Shown piece by piece: positions 44,551 through 59,500 of a stretch of 64,000 nt of DNA. This stretch comes from Lamellibrachia columna (Eukaryota; Annelida; Polychaeta; Sabellida; Siboglinidae). Location of the stretch: contig OY759265.1 in assembly GCA_963662155.1 (NCBI GenBank), positions 58,017,220 through 58,081,219 of the forward strand. Reading direction: 5' to 3'. The notes beneath the pieces are model-generated. The model searched no databases. It had not been told where the DNA came from and saw only the letters and a list, made by a program, of their open reading frames with translations. Made by a program: the position numbers and the translations under genes. The number at the start of each line of letters is the position of its first letter. Within the stretch, counting starts at the first letter, position 1.

Positions 44551-47500
44551 CTGAAAACGACAAGAGTTGACCATTCAGACTGGTACAGGTAGAAGCCACG
44601 TGGAACTAGCTGTGTCCTGTGTCCTGGGCTGCATCTCGGTGACCAGTCCATCGACATACATGGCAAGATAAAACCTATAAAATTTATCTTGATGATTGTA
44701 CAATGATGGCAAGTTACTAGTAGATCATACAGCATTCATGAGAACTACACATAGAATGTGATATTTTCTCCTGTGCTGCTGGCTTGTGGTCCTGAGACCT
44801 ACGTATAGCACTATGTAGTGTAAGCGACATGACAAATTATATAAATGATCTCTATTGAATTTGGCATCACATACGTTTATCCACTGCTAAAACAATAATA
44901 AGCTGCCTTGACTGTAGCAATTCACTGCTAAACAACACATTTAAAAGAGACTTATCTAAACTCCAAACATGTGCAACATTGCCTTGTGCGTGTTGCACAC
45001 AGGGCGTCTCATTTCTCACCATCACTGCCACTACCTAAACAGATACACTGGCTTCTGGTAACCTTGGCTGTCCTTTGCTCTGATAACTTCTGCACGTCGA
45101 CATTCATAATGTTAGACTTAACAATTTGGTGAAGATTTAGATGCTATAGAAAGGTTGTTTGTTACTACACCTTCTCCTGTGTTGCTCGCCTGCATCTGTT
45201 CTCTCAGTTGCTCCACCAGTTCTGGGTTTGTCTGTTGCATCTGCTGGGCCAACTGTTGGCCTCTACAACATTCACGTCACACACAGTATTGTCTTCTGCA
45301 TCTCAGTCATACGTGCTACTCATTAGCAAACAACATGTCCATGTCATAAGATGCACGAGTGAAATAGTGTTCAGCCTTCCACAATATAAATACACGACTC
45401 AGTACACAGACTGTGAGATAACAATCAATTCTGACTGTTACTGCTCTCATTTCAATATTAATAATGCACTATTAATCTCATAGGTAGAAAACTGGTATAT
45501 CAGGAATGAGGGCTATTTGATCAAAATGTCCAGTCTGTCGCATAACTTGTTAAACTCAGCTTTCAGATCTCAACGGATCTGCAAACTCTGAAATCTGCAA
45601 AAACTTGGAACTACTACAATGAAACCACAGCTAATGTCAACTGTGTTGATCAGTGTGTTATTACCAAGCCAAACTTACACCTGTAGTAAGTTATCAAGCC
45701 CCATGGGTGGGCCTGTCGGGGGTGCTGCATCACCTGTCCCTGCTGCGCCACTCCCCCCTCCACCGCCACCCCCGGACATCATCGCAGCCATCCTACAACA
45801 CCCCAGCAACCCACGTAACCAAGGCTGACAACCCGTGTAACCAAGGCTGACAACCCGTGTAACCAAGGCCGACAACCCGTGTAACCAAGGCTGACAACCC
45901 ATATAACCAAGCCTGACAACCCGTGTAACCAAGGCTGATCAACCACGTAACCAAGGCTGACAACCCGTGTAACCAAAGCTGATCAACCACGTAACAAAGG
46001 ATGAAAACACCAACACTTAAACAATTTAGGTGGTGCCAGTTTGGACTGATCTGATCGTTAGGAAACTTTCATATATTCCTGGTACAAAATAATCAGAGAA
46101 TTGAAGCCAGACATTTAGATGAGCCTGTTGGTCTGCTGGATGTGTTGTAGTGAAACGAAGGTGCAGCAGGTGGCAGCTTTATCTTAATCTAACAATTAGA
46201 CAAGACATTGATGATTACATCATTCAACATAACACCAACTTGAACATCTTGCTTTAGTATTATTAGAACATTAAAACCATCATATAGACAGGAAATGTAA
46301 GACTAGAAGATAATCAAGCTGAAGTTCTGCGCATCTGTGTAATAACCTCAAAATGCACTTGGACTTAACTTATTAGTTATCTAGTTAATATATATACAGA
46401 TGTCATGATTTATTCTGGTATCTTGACATACTCCATGTAATAACGATGTGTAAGACATGAGAGATACGAACTGACACAGTAAAGCATAGATAAAAACAAA
46501 ACTACTAAAGGTGACATGAAAACTACTTACATTTGCTGCATTTGTGGATTTGACATCATTGAGGTCGCCTACAACACAACCACATTAGTCGCTTACTTGC
46601 TCACATGTTCAACATTCTGTATGTCTATATTACACCCATAAATGTTGCTAACTATTAGTCTGATTCATTAAATAAGTGTAGCAAACTTAACCCAACATCT
46701 AAAAGATACAAGTATTTTAATAAACTCCAGGCCTTCACAATACATTATTTGTTATAGGAGCACCTTCAAATTTGTGGGTGAAATATCACAAAGGTATTTA
46801 TTATGAAACAATAACAAAGTTCTAAACAACGAAGACATTGAAATGTTGGATTTATTTACATAAGCAGGTCTCTATTAGAATCCTTCAAATGTTGTCAAAT
46901 GCTATTGCACTGGGTTTGGTTGCAATGCATGTTATACAATACCGACCTGGGGCCGAAGTATTTGGTACTAGTGTACTCGAGTACATTTTTGAAATACTCG
47001 TACTCATAGAAATTATGTTATGGTCATGTACTCGTACTCGTGTTCAATGTACTCAGATTTTACTAAATACATTACGAGTACATTTGAGTACTTTTTAAAT
47101 ATGATATTGTGAAAAAAAAAAAATGTATTTTACCAAATCGTTAACAACTACAACAATAAATTCAAAAAGTATGGTAGCAAATTGTATTACCTGCATATGA
47201 ATAAAATTAACAAACAAATGTCTTGCATGAATCTCGGCTGAGTTATATGTTTTTTAATACAGGAAAACACTTTTATTATTTATGTCAATTCAATTGCAAT
47301 AACCATGATATTAATTGCAATGTAAGCCCCTGATTTGTAATAATTATTATTGTTACATTTAGTAGATGTTGTTCCATTTTTACTTGGTATTGATGAGTTT
47401 TCACAAATTCACACCGTGGATCACTTTTCTGCACGTTGAATGCACTGAAGCCAGCATCTTTTGAATCTTTTCCCAGTCAGAAACCCCTAGTTCATATCCA

Positions 47501-50500
47501 TAGTTGTATTAGTTACCAGTACAGGCCATAATCCTTGTGTTTGTTTAATTAAGCCAGGAAGCCCAGTAAGCCCATAATGAAAGGGTCATTTATCAGTTAG
47601 CCATAAATTGCCTTTATGCAAAATAACAACACAAATCCAGCGTAGATTGAAATAGGCCAAGGAATGACATTTAGATTTATTAATTAAGTAGCAGGAAATT
47701 AGGCAAGCATACACCATCAAAATAAGATACATCAAATAATCTGAGCAAGCATGCCGGCCCCCAAAAGTAAATCATGCCTATCACCTACCCATTACCAGTA
47801 CTATCTATACCACTACTGTACAATTCACATTGTATCGGTGGGGGTCACTCCGCCACACAATGTATAAAGGAGTTACGTATCTAGACATTAGTCAACCAAT
47901 AACTACTAACACATGAGACCAAGAGGTAGGGCCAAACAGCTACACAAATGTACTCGTAAAAAAAGTACCTGCACTAAAAACCCTGTGTACACTACTGAAA
48001 ACTCAGTGCCAGTGGAGGGAAAAGCGTTAATGCAAAACCTTGTGTACCGAACTATAACAGGGAAAGCATAAAAAAATTCAAAAACTTTGTGAACTACCTT
48101 AGTCTTCAGTGTTTATGGTACCAGGGGAGGAGGGCGGGAGCGAAAATACCTGATAAGATCGAACACGATAAACTGAACAACAAAACTGATCTTGCAATAA
48201 CATCAAAAAATTCAGCAATAACGATTAACCAGTAACAGCAGAAATTCAGATATATTTGCAGTGCAAAGGTCTCACAGCGACACAAGCTAACTTGGAAATC
48301 AAGTGAGGCTGGATCTAGGTCATGTGGCTGCTTATATAGCCCAGTGTATCCCTAAGTGTGAGCGAGTAATTAGACTAATACTCTCGCTACCACCTCCGTT
48401 GCTCTCACAAGTAACAGTGCTAAGTACTGCTAGCTGAGTCTTCTTTCTTCTGAAGAAGTTTGGTGGTTCAAGTCAGACAGCCTGCAGCAGCATTGTCTGG
48501 TGCCAATTTGTAGGGTGATTAAAGTACACAGGGGATATTGAGCCCTGGACATTGGCAGGTGCTAATCCACCCTCTAAGCAAACATTAGTTGTGGACTTGT
48601 CTTCACTGCCAGCCACAACATGCCTAACAGTGTTCATTGATTCATATAATATTAAATATTTAATGGTTATATTTCTTTAGCAAGCTCGACAAATGTGAGC
48701 AATAGTGAAGGCGAGCAAACATCAGAATACAAGGTATCTCCGAACTGAACAGGGGGAGGACACTGATACAAAAGTGTTAGAGATCTTCAAAAAAAAAAAT
48801 GGATTTGATTCCCCAATTGAATGCAATCAAATTGAACGAAGCCATTGATTGGGCCCCAAAAAGGACAAACAGGGCCGACCCGTCACATGAACCTTGATCG
48901 TTCACTTTAGGAGAGAGAAAGTAAGGGACGCCATCTATTGAGCCAGATTCAAGCTAAAGCAGAATAACGTGGTGAACAAGGAGTCCAATCTTCATAAATG
49001 AAGACTTAACAGCGATTCGGGCTTCATTGGCACAGGAAACCAGAAAATTTAAGAAATTTAACAAAATAAATTACTGTTGGACAGCTGACGGCAAGGTCCT
49101 TGTAAAGGAATGTGACAATAAGATCAGTTTGAACTCATCTGCGAAAGATCTTAAAAAGTACTAAACAGTACTGAACAGTGTCTACTGCAAATCATTAATG
49201 TGAGTATTCTTACCTAACAATTTTTGAACAATAAGAGTATTGTGCATTATTTTTTTTTATTTTTTTGGTATTCTTTAGTATATTAAACAAGAGATTATTA
49301 TGTGGGTTTCTTCCAACAAACAACTTATTAATTACTAATGTGAATATTATTGATTAGTGTGAGTATTTTGTGTTACTAATGCGAGTACTATTGATCAATG
49401 AGAGTATTGTGCATTATATTTTTGATTCTTTGTTATATTACCCAATAAGAGTATTATGTAGGTTTCTCTAAACAAAACAAAAACAAGTTACTGTGCTATC
49501 TCTCGCAATTAACTTTGCGTCAACTACATGATTGTGCTATACGCAATGTGTGTTTACATTATACTATTGTTTACTTGATTTATCATGTTTATTAGCCATA
49601 GAGAGCCATTTTGATGCAAACCACTGATTTTTTAGTGTTCTTGTTAATCCTAAATATCAAACTATTAATCATTACTTGTGAATATTCATCTGTTCAAATG
49701 GTATGTGTTTACATTGTATGTTACGTTATACTTTCACATTGTAATAATATTCATGTAACCTTTTTTGAACGTTTAGTCAGTTTTGACCTGTCAATGAACT
49801 GGGAAAGTTTGATTACTGTGATGTACCTTAAAATATCTGTAAATGGCTGACACTATCAATATTAGCTGGATCCAAGCAATCAAAAATTATGACCTCAAAT
49901 AAATCTACAATGAAGCTAAATACTATGAAGATGAAACATATTCTGATTCTCCCTTTTCACTTAATACAAATGATTGCAAATAGTTTTCTTCAGTTTAGTT
50001 CTCTAAAACATTTAAACCTGGAAATATATCTCTGTCAATGTTCTGCATCAATTGTCGTAGTTTAGAGGCCCATTGGGATTCTTTCCAAGAATTACTTTTT
50101 AATATGTCATCAAATGGCCTCATACTAGATTTCATTGGCATAACAGAAGTTTTTAAAATTCAAGATGTCCTACGTTATAAAATAAATGGCCATCACAATT
50201 TACTATTCAATACAAGACCAGATATAGATGATGGGCTTGGTGGAGTTGGGCTATATTTCAGTGAAACATTTACCTATTCCATGCGTGTAGATTTGTCAAT
50301 ATTTATCCCTCATGTATTTGAGTCTATATTTTTGAAGTTCAAACTAATAAATGTAAACCTATAATTGTGGGTGTGATCTACCGTCCCAACTCTCATCCAC
50401 GTGCAGATCTTGATCTATTTATGAGTACAATATTAGATATCCAGGACAAAATGTCATATGAAAATAAAATAGCTTATTGATGGGGGATTATAACATTAAC

Positions 50501-53500
50501 TTACTAAACTTTGTTACTCATAAAAAAACCAATGATTTCATAGACATTGTAACAGCACAAGGATTCATTCCACATAACCAAATCAACAAGGATAACATAT
50601 ATATTGACCACATATATTCTAATCATATCCACCCTACATATGAATCTGGGATTATTGCTGACCATTTTGGAATATATCATTTAATATATGGTACACCTCC
50701 TATACAAAAAATAGTATACAAACAAATACGCTAGTTAAACATATCCAACATTTAAAAATTTAGGAATCTATTATCTAGGGCTGATTACTCCTCTGTGTTA
50801 TCTACTACTGATCCAATTTAGGAATCTATTGGCTAGGGCTGATTACTCCTCTGTGTTATCTACCGCTGATCCAATTTAGGAATCTATTGGCTAGGGCTGA
50901 TTACTCCTCTGTGTTATCTACCGCTGATCCAATTTAGGAATCTATTGGCTAGGGCTGATTACTCCTCTGTGTTATCTACTACTGATCCAATTTAGGAATC
51001 TATTGGCTAGGGCTGATTACTCCTCTGTGTTATCTACTACTGATCCAATTTAGGAATATATTGGCTAGGGCTGATTACTCCTCTGTGTTATCTACTACTG
51101 ATCCAATTTAGGAATCTATTGGCTAGGGTTGATTACTCCTCTGTGTTATCTACTACTGATCCAATTTAGGAATCTATTGGCTAGGGCTGATTACTCCTCT
51201 GTGTTATCTACTACTGATCCAATTTAGGAATCTATTGTCTAGGGCTGATTACTCCTCTGTGTTATCTACTACTGATCCAATTTAGGAATCTATTGGCTAG
51301 GGCTGATTACTCCTCTGTGTTATCTACCACTGATCCAATTTAGGAATCTATCGGCTAGGGCTGATTACTCCTCTGTGTTATCTACTACTGATCCAATTTA
51401 GGAATCTATCGGCTAGGGCTGATTACTCCTCTGTGTTATCTACTACTGATCCAATTTAGGAATCTATCGGCTAGGGCTGATTACTCCTCTGTGTTATCTA
51501 CCGCTGATCCAATTTAGGAATCTATCGGCTAGGGCTGATTACTCCTCTGTGTTATCTACTACTGATCCAATTTAGGAATCTATTGGCTAGGGCTGATTAC
51601 TCCTCTGTGTTATCTACTGCTGATCCAATTTAGGAATCTATTGTCTAGGGCTGATTACTCCTCTGTGTTATCTACTACTGATCCAATTTAGGAATCTATT
51701 GTCTAGGGCTGATTACTCCTCTGTGTTATCTACTACTGATCCAATTTAGGAATCTATTGGCTAGGGCTGATTACTCCTCTGTGTTATCTACTACTGATCC
51801 AATTTAGGAATCTATTGGCTAGGGCTGATTACTCCTCTGTGTTATCTACTACTGATCCAATTTAGGAATATATTGGCTAGGGCTGATTACTCCTCTGTGT
51901 TATCTACTACTGATCCAATTTAGGAATCTATTGGCTAGGGCTGATTACTCCTCTGTGTTATCTACTACTGATCCAATTTAGGAATCTATTGGCTAGGGCT
52001 GATTACTCCTCTGTGTTATCTACTACTGATCCAATTTAGGAATCTATTGTCTAGGGCTGATTACTCCTCTGTGTTATCTACTACTGATCCAATTTAGGAA
52101 TCTATTGGCTAGGGCTGATTACTCCTCTGTATTAACTACTACTGATCCAATTTAGGAATCTATTGGCTAGGGCTGATTACTCCTCTGTGTTATCTACTAC
52201 TGATCCAATTTAGGAATCTATTGTCTAGGGCTGATTACTCCTCTGTGTTATCTACTACTGATCCAATTTAGGAATCTATTGGCTAGGGCTGATTACTCCT
52301 CTGTGTTATCTACTACTGATCCAATTGAGGAATCTATTGTCTAGGGCTGATTACTCCTCTGTGTTATCTACTACTGATCCAATTTAGGAATCTATTGGCT
52401 AGGGCTGATTACTCCTCTGTGTTATCTACTACTGATCCAATTTAGGAATCTATTGGCTAGGGCTGATTACTCCTCTGTGTTATCTACTACTGATGCAAAT
52501 GAAACAAATGACAACTTTATGTTAATATATAAATCACTTTATGAAATATCTTGCCCAGCAACTATCAGAGTAAATGAAAAATATATTAAAATAGAGCCCT
52601 GGGTAACATCTGGCATACAGACTTCATCAATAAACATAGAAAAAATACTCAGAAAAAGGTAAATAAGCCAAACCCAGAGTTAGAGAAGGCTTATTGTAGA
52701 CTCTTTAATAAGATTAAAAGAGCAGCAAAAACTAAGTATTATACTGAAATATTAGAAGAGTGTAAATACAGCATCAAAGAAACATGGACCATACTGAGAC
52801 AGGCAGTATTTAAAAAAAGAACAAAAAGAATGTTTCAAACTACGTCAAACTTTCATTGTTAAAAGGGAAGAAATAACAAATTCAACTTTTATTGCTGAAG
52901 AATCTAATAATTTGTTTGCTGAAATAGGTAAATCAGTAAGTGATTCAGTACCTCCTCATATAGACTCATTCCACACACACTTAAAAAATAACTATCCTGA
53001 CAATTTGTTCATACAACCTACTAATGCATATGAAATTAAAAGTGTAGTGCAAAAACTAAAAACTAAATGCAGTTAGGGTTTTGACAGTTTATCTACAAAA
53101 CTAATACAACAGACCATAGAGGAAATAGCAATTCCACTCGAGTATATAATAAATCAATCTTTTGTTAGAGGTATTGTACCTGATAATATAAAAATTGCCA
53201 AAATAATTCCGGTTTTTAAAGCAGGAAATAGCGTAATCTTTAATAACTACAGATCAATAAGTATTTTACCCACATTTCTAAAATAATGGAAAAGATTGTG
53301 TGCAACTGATTAGTAATTTAGTAATTTGTTCGAAACATTCCACTGCATACCCAATATTGCATTTACTTAGACATTGCAAATGCAAATGACAAAATTACCA
53401 AAGATATTACATTGGCTGTGTTCCTCGACTTATCAAAAGCATTTGATACAATTAATCATGACATTTTGCTATATAAGTTATTATGGACTCAGAGGAATAA

Positions 53501-56500
53501 GTAATAGATGGTTTGCCAGTTACCTCCTTAATCGTAAACAATATATTGAAATAAATAAATGCAAATCATCATTTAAAAATATAACATATGGAATACCTCA
53601 AGGATCCATATTAGGACCTGTGCTTTTTCTAATCTATATTAATGACATAATAAATTCTACTTCTCTAAACTTATTATCCTTTGCTGATGATACCACCGTT
53701 TACTAATCAGGTTCCGATATTGATGTAAATGTAAATCAAGAATGAAAACAAATATAAAGCATTTAACATGGAAAGAACATATAAATATAATCAGCTCCAA
53801 AATAGCTAGAGCCATTTTTACAATTAATAGAGTGAAGCATGTTATACCACATAAAGCATTAAAATCATTATACTATACTTTAATTCACAGTCTCATATAT
53901 GGTAGCATGGGGCAATGGAAACATAAGGAAGTTAGAAATTTTACAAAAATGCACTCACAGAATAATTAACAATAAAGGATATAGGAGTCATACTGATCCT
54001 ACATTTAAGTCTGAAAAAATATTGAAAGTCTCAGATGTATATAACCTACAGGTCTCACTATTTATGTATGACTTTCACCATGATTTATTACCCAAATCAT
54101 AAAAAAAAATTTGCACAAAAAGAATTTGGATAGAAGTATTAGAATAACTTGACAATACAACCTTCTTGTGAAAAAGAGACAGTAGTATAAGTTGCTTAAA
54201 CATAATTTGGAACAATATAGACGATAAAATAAGAAATGTTAAGCACAGATGAAAGCAAATATTGCGTGATCATTACTTAGACACATATCTTCGTCAAGTG
54301 GAATGTTTAAACCCTAGACGCTCAGAATGTAATTAAATTTATGAAACTATAAGCCATTTTCCTTTTTAAAATCCTTTTACTGCTTTTGGTTTTTTCTCTC
54401 TTCAAATTCTGTTTTATTAAGCCAAAGTCAAATGATGTTTGGATCCATGCATTTCCACGCATTTCTACTCATTTACATATATTTCAATGGTACAAACTTT
54501 TCTGTTTGTTGCCGTGTGTCACCAGCAGCAGTGACGGATTACATATAATTAATATTCTGGTTAAATACCTAATGTAATCTAATTAGTGTCTAACACTGGT
54601 TCTTATATTTGTATTTACTGTACATATGTAACTATGGTAAAATATAGTCTTTGGCCCAGTGTCTATCTAGATGACTGCTGAAATAGTAGTGATGGGCTGG
54701 TGATGACTTCTTTGGTTGTGATGTAATAATACAGTAATGATAGTTTAAATGGTGTCGTTGGAAGACGGCTTTAAGCCAAGCGACAGCCATACAACGTAAC
54801 ATACTGAAAGTATTCAGATATATTGTATTTTTATATATGTTATGTTGTAAGAATAAAGGTACTTACTTTATTTCTTTTCTCTTGTTATATTGTGCTATAA
54901 AATGTATTTTGAAAAATATTTTCAATTTAAATACATTTTAACTAATATTTGAATGTATACCCTGTACATCTGCATCTGAATGCAGATCGCACCTTTGAAT
55001 GGAATGCACCCCCAGTTTGGCCCAAAACATAGAGGTTTTTTACAGTTTTCTTCATAAAAAAATCTGATCAACAGCTGTTGTAAAGTCAAATTATTAAAAT
55101 TATTATTATTGAATTATATAAATTAATTCATGTTTATTTTTAAAATACGTTATTATTACTATACAGAGTTACTATAATATTATACATACAAGATATACTT
55201 GTACTCGTGGAAATGTACTCAAACTCAGCTTTGAGCAATGTACTCATATTCGTACTCAGCCATCACCAATGTACTCGAACTTTACTCATGAAAATGTACT
55301 CAGCCCTAGGTCTAATGCAATAATTACATCATTTTGATGCAATACGTTCTTTAGTCTTATTTTTGGTTGTTCAGTCAACAGTATTGTTCAAAACGGATTA
55401 GAAATTTTGCAATGTTGGTGTTCAGTATCTTTCATCTTGCAACAGTTTTGCATCGCAAAATATATAAGCAACCTTAGAATGGTTTCGAGTGAACCTACCA
55501 TGTTCATAAGTGTTGGATTATTAAGCAGAGATCCTATATCCATGCCACCCAGGTTCATACCTCCACCGAGCGCACCCGGTCCAGCATCGGGATCACCCTG
55601 CAACAGATACAGCAATGTGGCAACTCATTCTCTCATGTCAGTACACCCCACCACTGCAACACACAGGTTCTGGCCCAGGAGTTGAAGGCTGCCAGGTAGT
55701 CTGGACTGCCAGGTAGTCTGGACTGCCAGGTAGTCTGGACTGCAAGGCTCTGGTAGGAGAGGGCATTCTAGATGTTGCACTGTTTGAGGACCATCTCCAG
55801 TCACATTTGAAAACCATACAGACCCACACTGCGTTTACGGGCCACAAGTTACAACAAATGTGCTACAAGAATTAGCAATATAGCCATATGGTCTAATCAT
55901 ATAAATCATTCTGTAAATACCAAATAGCTATTGCTAATCTGTAGTGCGCAAATAATTTAAGTAGTGTAACCTGTCGGTTTAATACGAGTTCTTTCATTAA
56001 AATCATAAACAAATTAACTTTGACTGTTAAATTGGAAAATTTTCAAAAGTGCAAATAGCCTTGTTATAGTATATACAGGCAGAGTCACTTATCCCTTTTT
56101 TGCTGAATTCTGACTATAATAATTTAATAGTTTGTCCGATGATATCATGAAAACTAAATAACACAAATGACAAGCTTGTCATAGTGGATAATAGATAGGT
56201 TTGTGTTTAGTGAAATATTTCAAAAACAAGACGAGTGAAAAAGGGAATTGTGGAAGCAGCATTAAATCTAAACTAACATGTATTAGGACAGAACTGTCTG
56301 ATACAAACATCAAAGTTTCATTATATAGCAAGACATTTTCAAAACATACAATAGTCTAGTTTGAGTACCGCTACCCTTAGTGAAATGTGTAACAATAGTT
56401 GCAAGAGTTTGTGCAGTTCCTCCCCCCTCAGTGAAACAAAAGAAACGCAAGATTTCACGTACTGTTTCCCTGAGTTGCTGTTCAGCCAACTCAAGGTTGT

Positions 56501-59500
56501 TCTTGTAGCTGTCGTTGCTCGGGTCCAGTTCGAGGGCCTTCATATAGCAGTGTATCGCTTCTCGGTGTTGATTCAATGCTGTGTGTGCCAGACTGAACAC
56601 AAAACAATGTCATCTAATAACTGATTCAATGCTGTGTGTGTCAGACTGAACACAAAACAATGTCATCTAATAACTGATTCAATGCTGTGTGTGTCAGACT
56701 GAACACAAAACAATGTCATCTAATAACTGATTCAATGCTGTGTGTGTCAGACTGAACACAAAACAATGTCATCTAACAACTGATTCAATGCTGTGTGTGT
56801 CAGACTGAACACAAAACAATGTCATCTAACAACTGATTCAATGCTGTGTTTGTCAGACTGAACACAAAACAATCTCATCTAACAACTGATTCAATGCTGT
56901 GTTTGTCAGACTGAACACAAAACAATGTCATCTAACAACTGATTCAATGCTGTGTTTGTCAGACTGAACACAAAACAATGTCATCTAACAACTGATCCAA
57001 TGCTGTGTGTGCCAGACTGAACACAAAACAATGTCATCTAACAACTGATTCAATGCTGTGTTTGTCAGACTGAACACAAAACAATGTCATCTAACAACTG
57101 ATTCAATGCTGTGTGTGCCAGACTGAACACAAAACAATGTCACTCACTCACTCACCCACCAACCCACCCATGGATGGATACGCCAGAGAGCTAAGGAGGG
57201 CGAGCGATATTAAAGTTGTCAACAGATGGATGGATACGCCAGAGAGCTAAGGAGGGCGAGCGATATTAAAGTTGTCAACAGATGGATGGATACGCCAGAG
57301 AGCTAAGGAGGGCGAGCGATATTAAAGTTGTCAACAGATGGATGGATACGCCAGAGAGCTAAGGAGGGCGAGCGATATTAAAGTTGTCAACAGATGGATG
57401 GATATGCCAGAGAGCTAAGGAGGGCGAGCGATATTAAAGTTGTCAACAGATGGATGGATACGCCAGAGAGCTAAGGAGGGCGAGCGATATTAAAGTTGTC
57501 AACAGATGGATGGATACGCCAGAGAGCTAAGGAGGGCGAGCGATAATAAAGTTGTCAACAGATGGATGGATATGCCAGAGAGCTAAGGAGAGCGAGCGGT
57601 ATTAAAGTTGCCAACAGATGGATGGATACGCCAGAGAGCTAAGGAGAGCGAGCGGTATTAAAGTTGTCAACAGATGGATAGATACGCCAGAGAGCTAAGG
57701 AAAGCGAGAGGTATTAAAGTTGTCAACAGATAGATGGATACGCCAGAGAGCTAAGGAGAGCGAGAGGTATTAAAGTTGTAAACAGATGGATGGATACGCC
57801 AGAGAGCTAAGGAGAGCGAGAGGTATTAAAGTTGTCAACAGATGGATGGATACGCCAGAGAGCTAAGGAAAGCGAGAGGTATTAAAGTTGTCAACAGATG
57901 GATGGATATGCCAGAGAGCTAAGGAAAGCGAGAGGTATTAAAGTTGTCAACAGATGGATGGATACGCCAGAGAGCTAAGGAGAGCGAGAGGTATTAAAGT
58001 TGTCAACAGATGGATGGATACGCCAGAGAGCTAAGGAGAGCGAGCGGTATTAAAGTTGTCAACAGATGGATGGATACGCCAGAGAGCTAAGGAAAGCGAG
58101 AGGTATTAAAGTTGTCAACAGATGGATGGATACGCCAGAGAGCTAAGGAGAGCGAGCGGTATTAAAGTTGTCAACAGATGGATGGATATGCCAGAGAACT
58201 AAGGAGAGCAAGAGGTATTAAAGTTGTAAACAGATGGATGGATACGCCAGAGAGCTAAGGAGAGCGAGAGGTATTAAAGTTGTAAACAGATGGATGGATA
58301 CGCCAGAGAGCTAAGGAGAGCGAGAGGTATTAAAGTTGTCAACAGATGGATGGATACGCCAGAGAGCTGAGAGCGAGAGGTATTAAAGTTGTCAACAGAT
58401 GGATGGATACGCCAGAGAGCTAAGGAGAGCGAGCGATATTAAAGTTGTAAACAGATGGATGGATACGCCAGAGAGCTAAGGAGAGCGAGAGGTATTAAAG
58501 TTGTCAACAGATGGATGGATACGCCAGAGAGCTAAGGAGAGCAAGAGGTATTAAAGTTGTCAACAGATGGATGGATACGCCAGAGAGCTAAGGAGAGCAA
58601 TAGGTATTAAAGTTGTAAACAGATGGATGGATACGCCAGAGAGCTAAGGAGAGCAAGAGGTATTAAAGTTGTCAACAGATGGATGGATATGCCAGAGAGC
58701 TAAGGAGAGCGAGCGGTATTAAAGTTGTCAACAGATGGATGGATACGCCAGAGAGCTAAGGAGAGCAATAGGTATTAAAGTTGTCAACAGATGGATGGAT
58801 ATGCCAGAGAGCTAAGGAGAGCGAGCGGTATTAAAGTTGTCAACAGATGGATGGATACGCCAGAGAGCTAAGGAGGGCGAGCGGTATTAAAGTTGTCAAC
58901 AGATGGATGGATACGCCAGAGAGCTAAGGAGAGCGAGTGGTATTAAAGTTGTCAACAGATGGATGGATACGCCAGAGAGTTAAGGAGAGAGAGCATGGCT
59001 GTCTTCTCCATACTGTCTGTGCTACTTTCCAAGAACTATCAACTGAAATTAAAGACCTTTTTCTTTAAAATATGCAGTTTATTTTTCTTGGAGAACATCA
59101 GAAGACATGGAGACTGACCCCTTGCGGCCGTATGCCTTGCTGTAGTTGGGGTCAATGCGTAGAGCCATCAGACAGTCGTCAATCGCTTGCTCCTGCTTGT
59201 TCATCTTGCTGTAGGCAGCAGCTCTGTCAGACAGCACAGTACATTACTTTGTAACACATAGAAATGGGCAGAAAAAAATGGTGGTCTTATATGGAGTGCA
59301 CAAGTAAAAATAAAAATAATAAAAACCATTTTTTGTAGCCCTATTACTATACTATATTACATACATTCTAGGTCCTTATAGACTTTATTACAGATTTCGG
59401 TGATTTCGGGTTCCGATATTGGAAGTTTGGAACTAAAGGCCAATCCGATATCGGCAGTGGAATCAAAATTGGAAAGGCTTTGTGTGGAATTGGAATTGCT

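Larger units (their letters stand above)
46942..55314. mobile_element. hAT-like element split by a LINE
   Basis: The left ~170 bp and right ~230 bp match the two ends of the 885-bp MITE at 41117. Flanks ATACAATA and ATGCAATA are a 7-of-8 target duplication, so the halves belong to one insertion. The LINE at 48690-54860 occupies most of the interior. All of it lies in one Sgt intron. Confidence 0.68.

Noticed and set aside
50038..54102. Active LINE
   Set aside because: Stops, frameshifts and a 1.7-kb array interrupt ORF2; the copy is dead.
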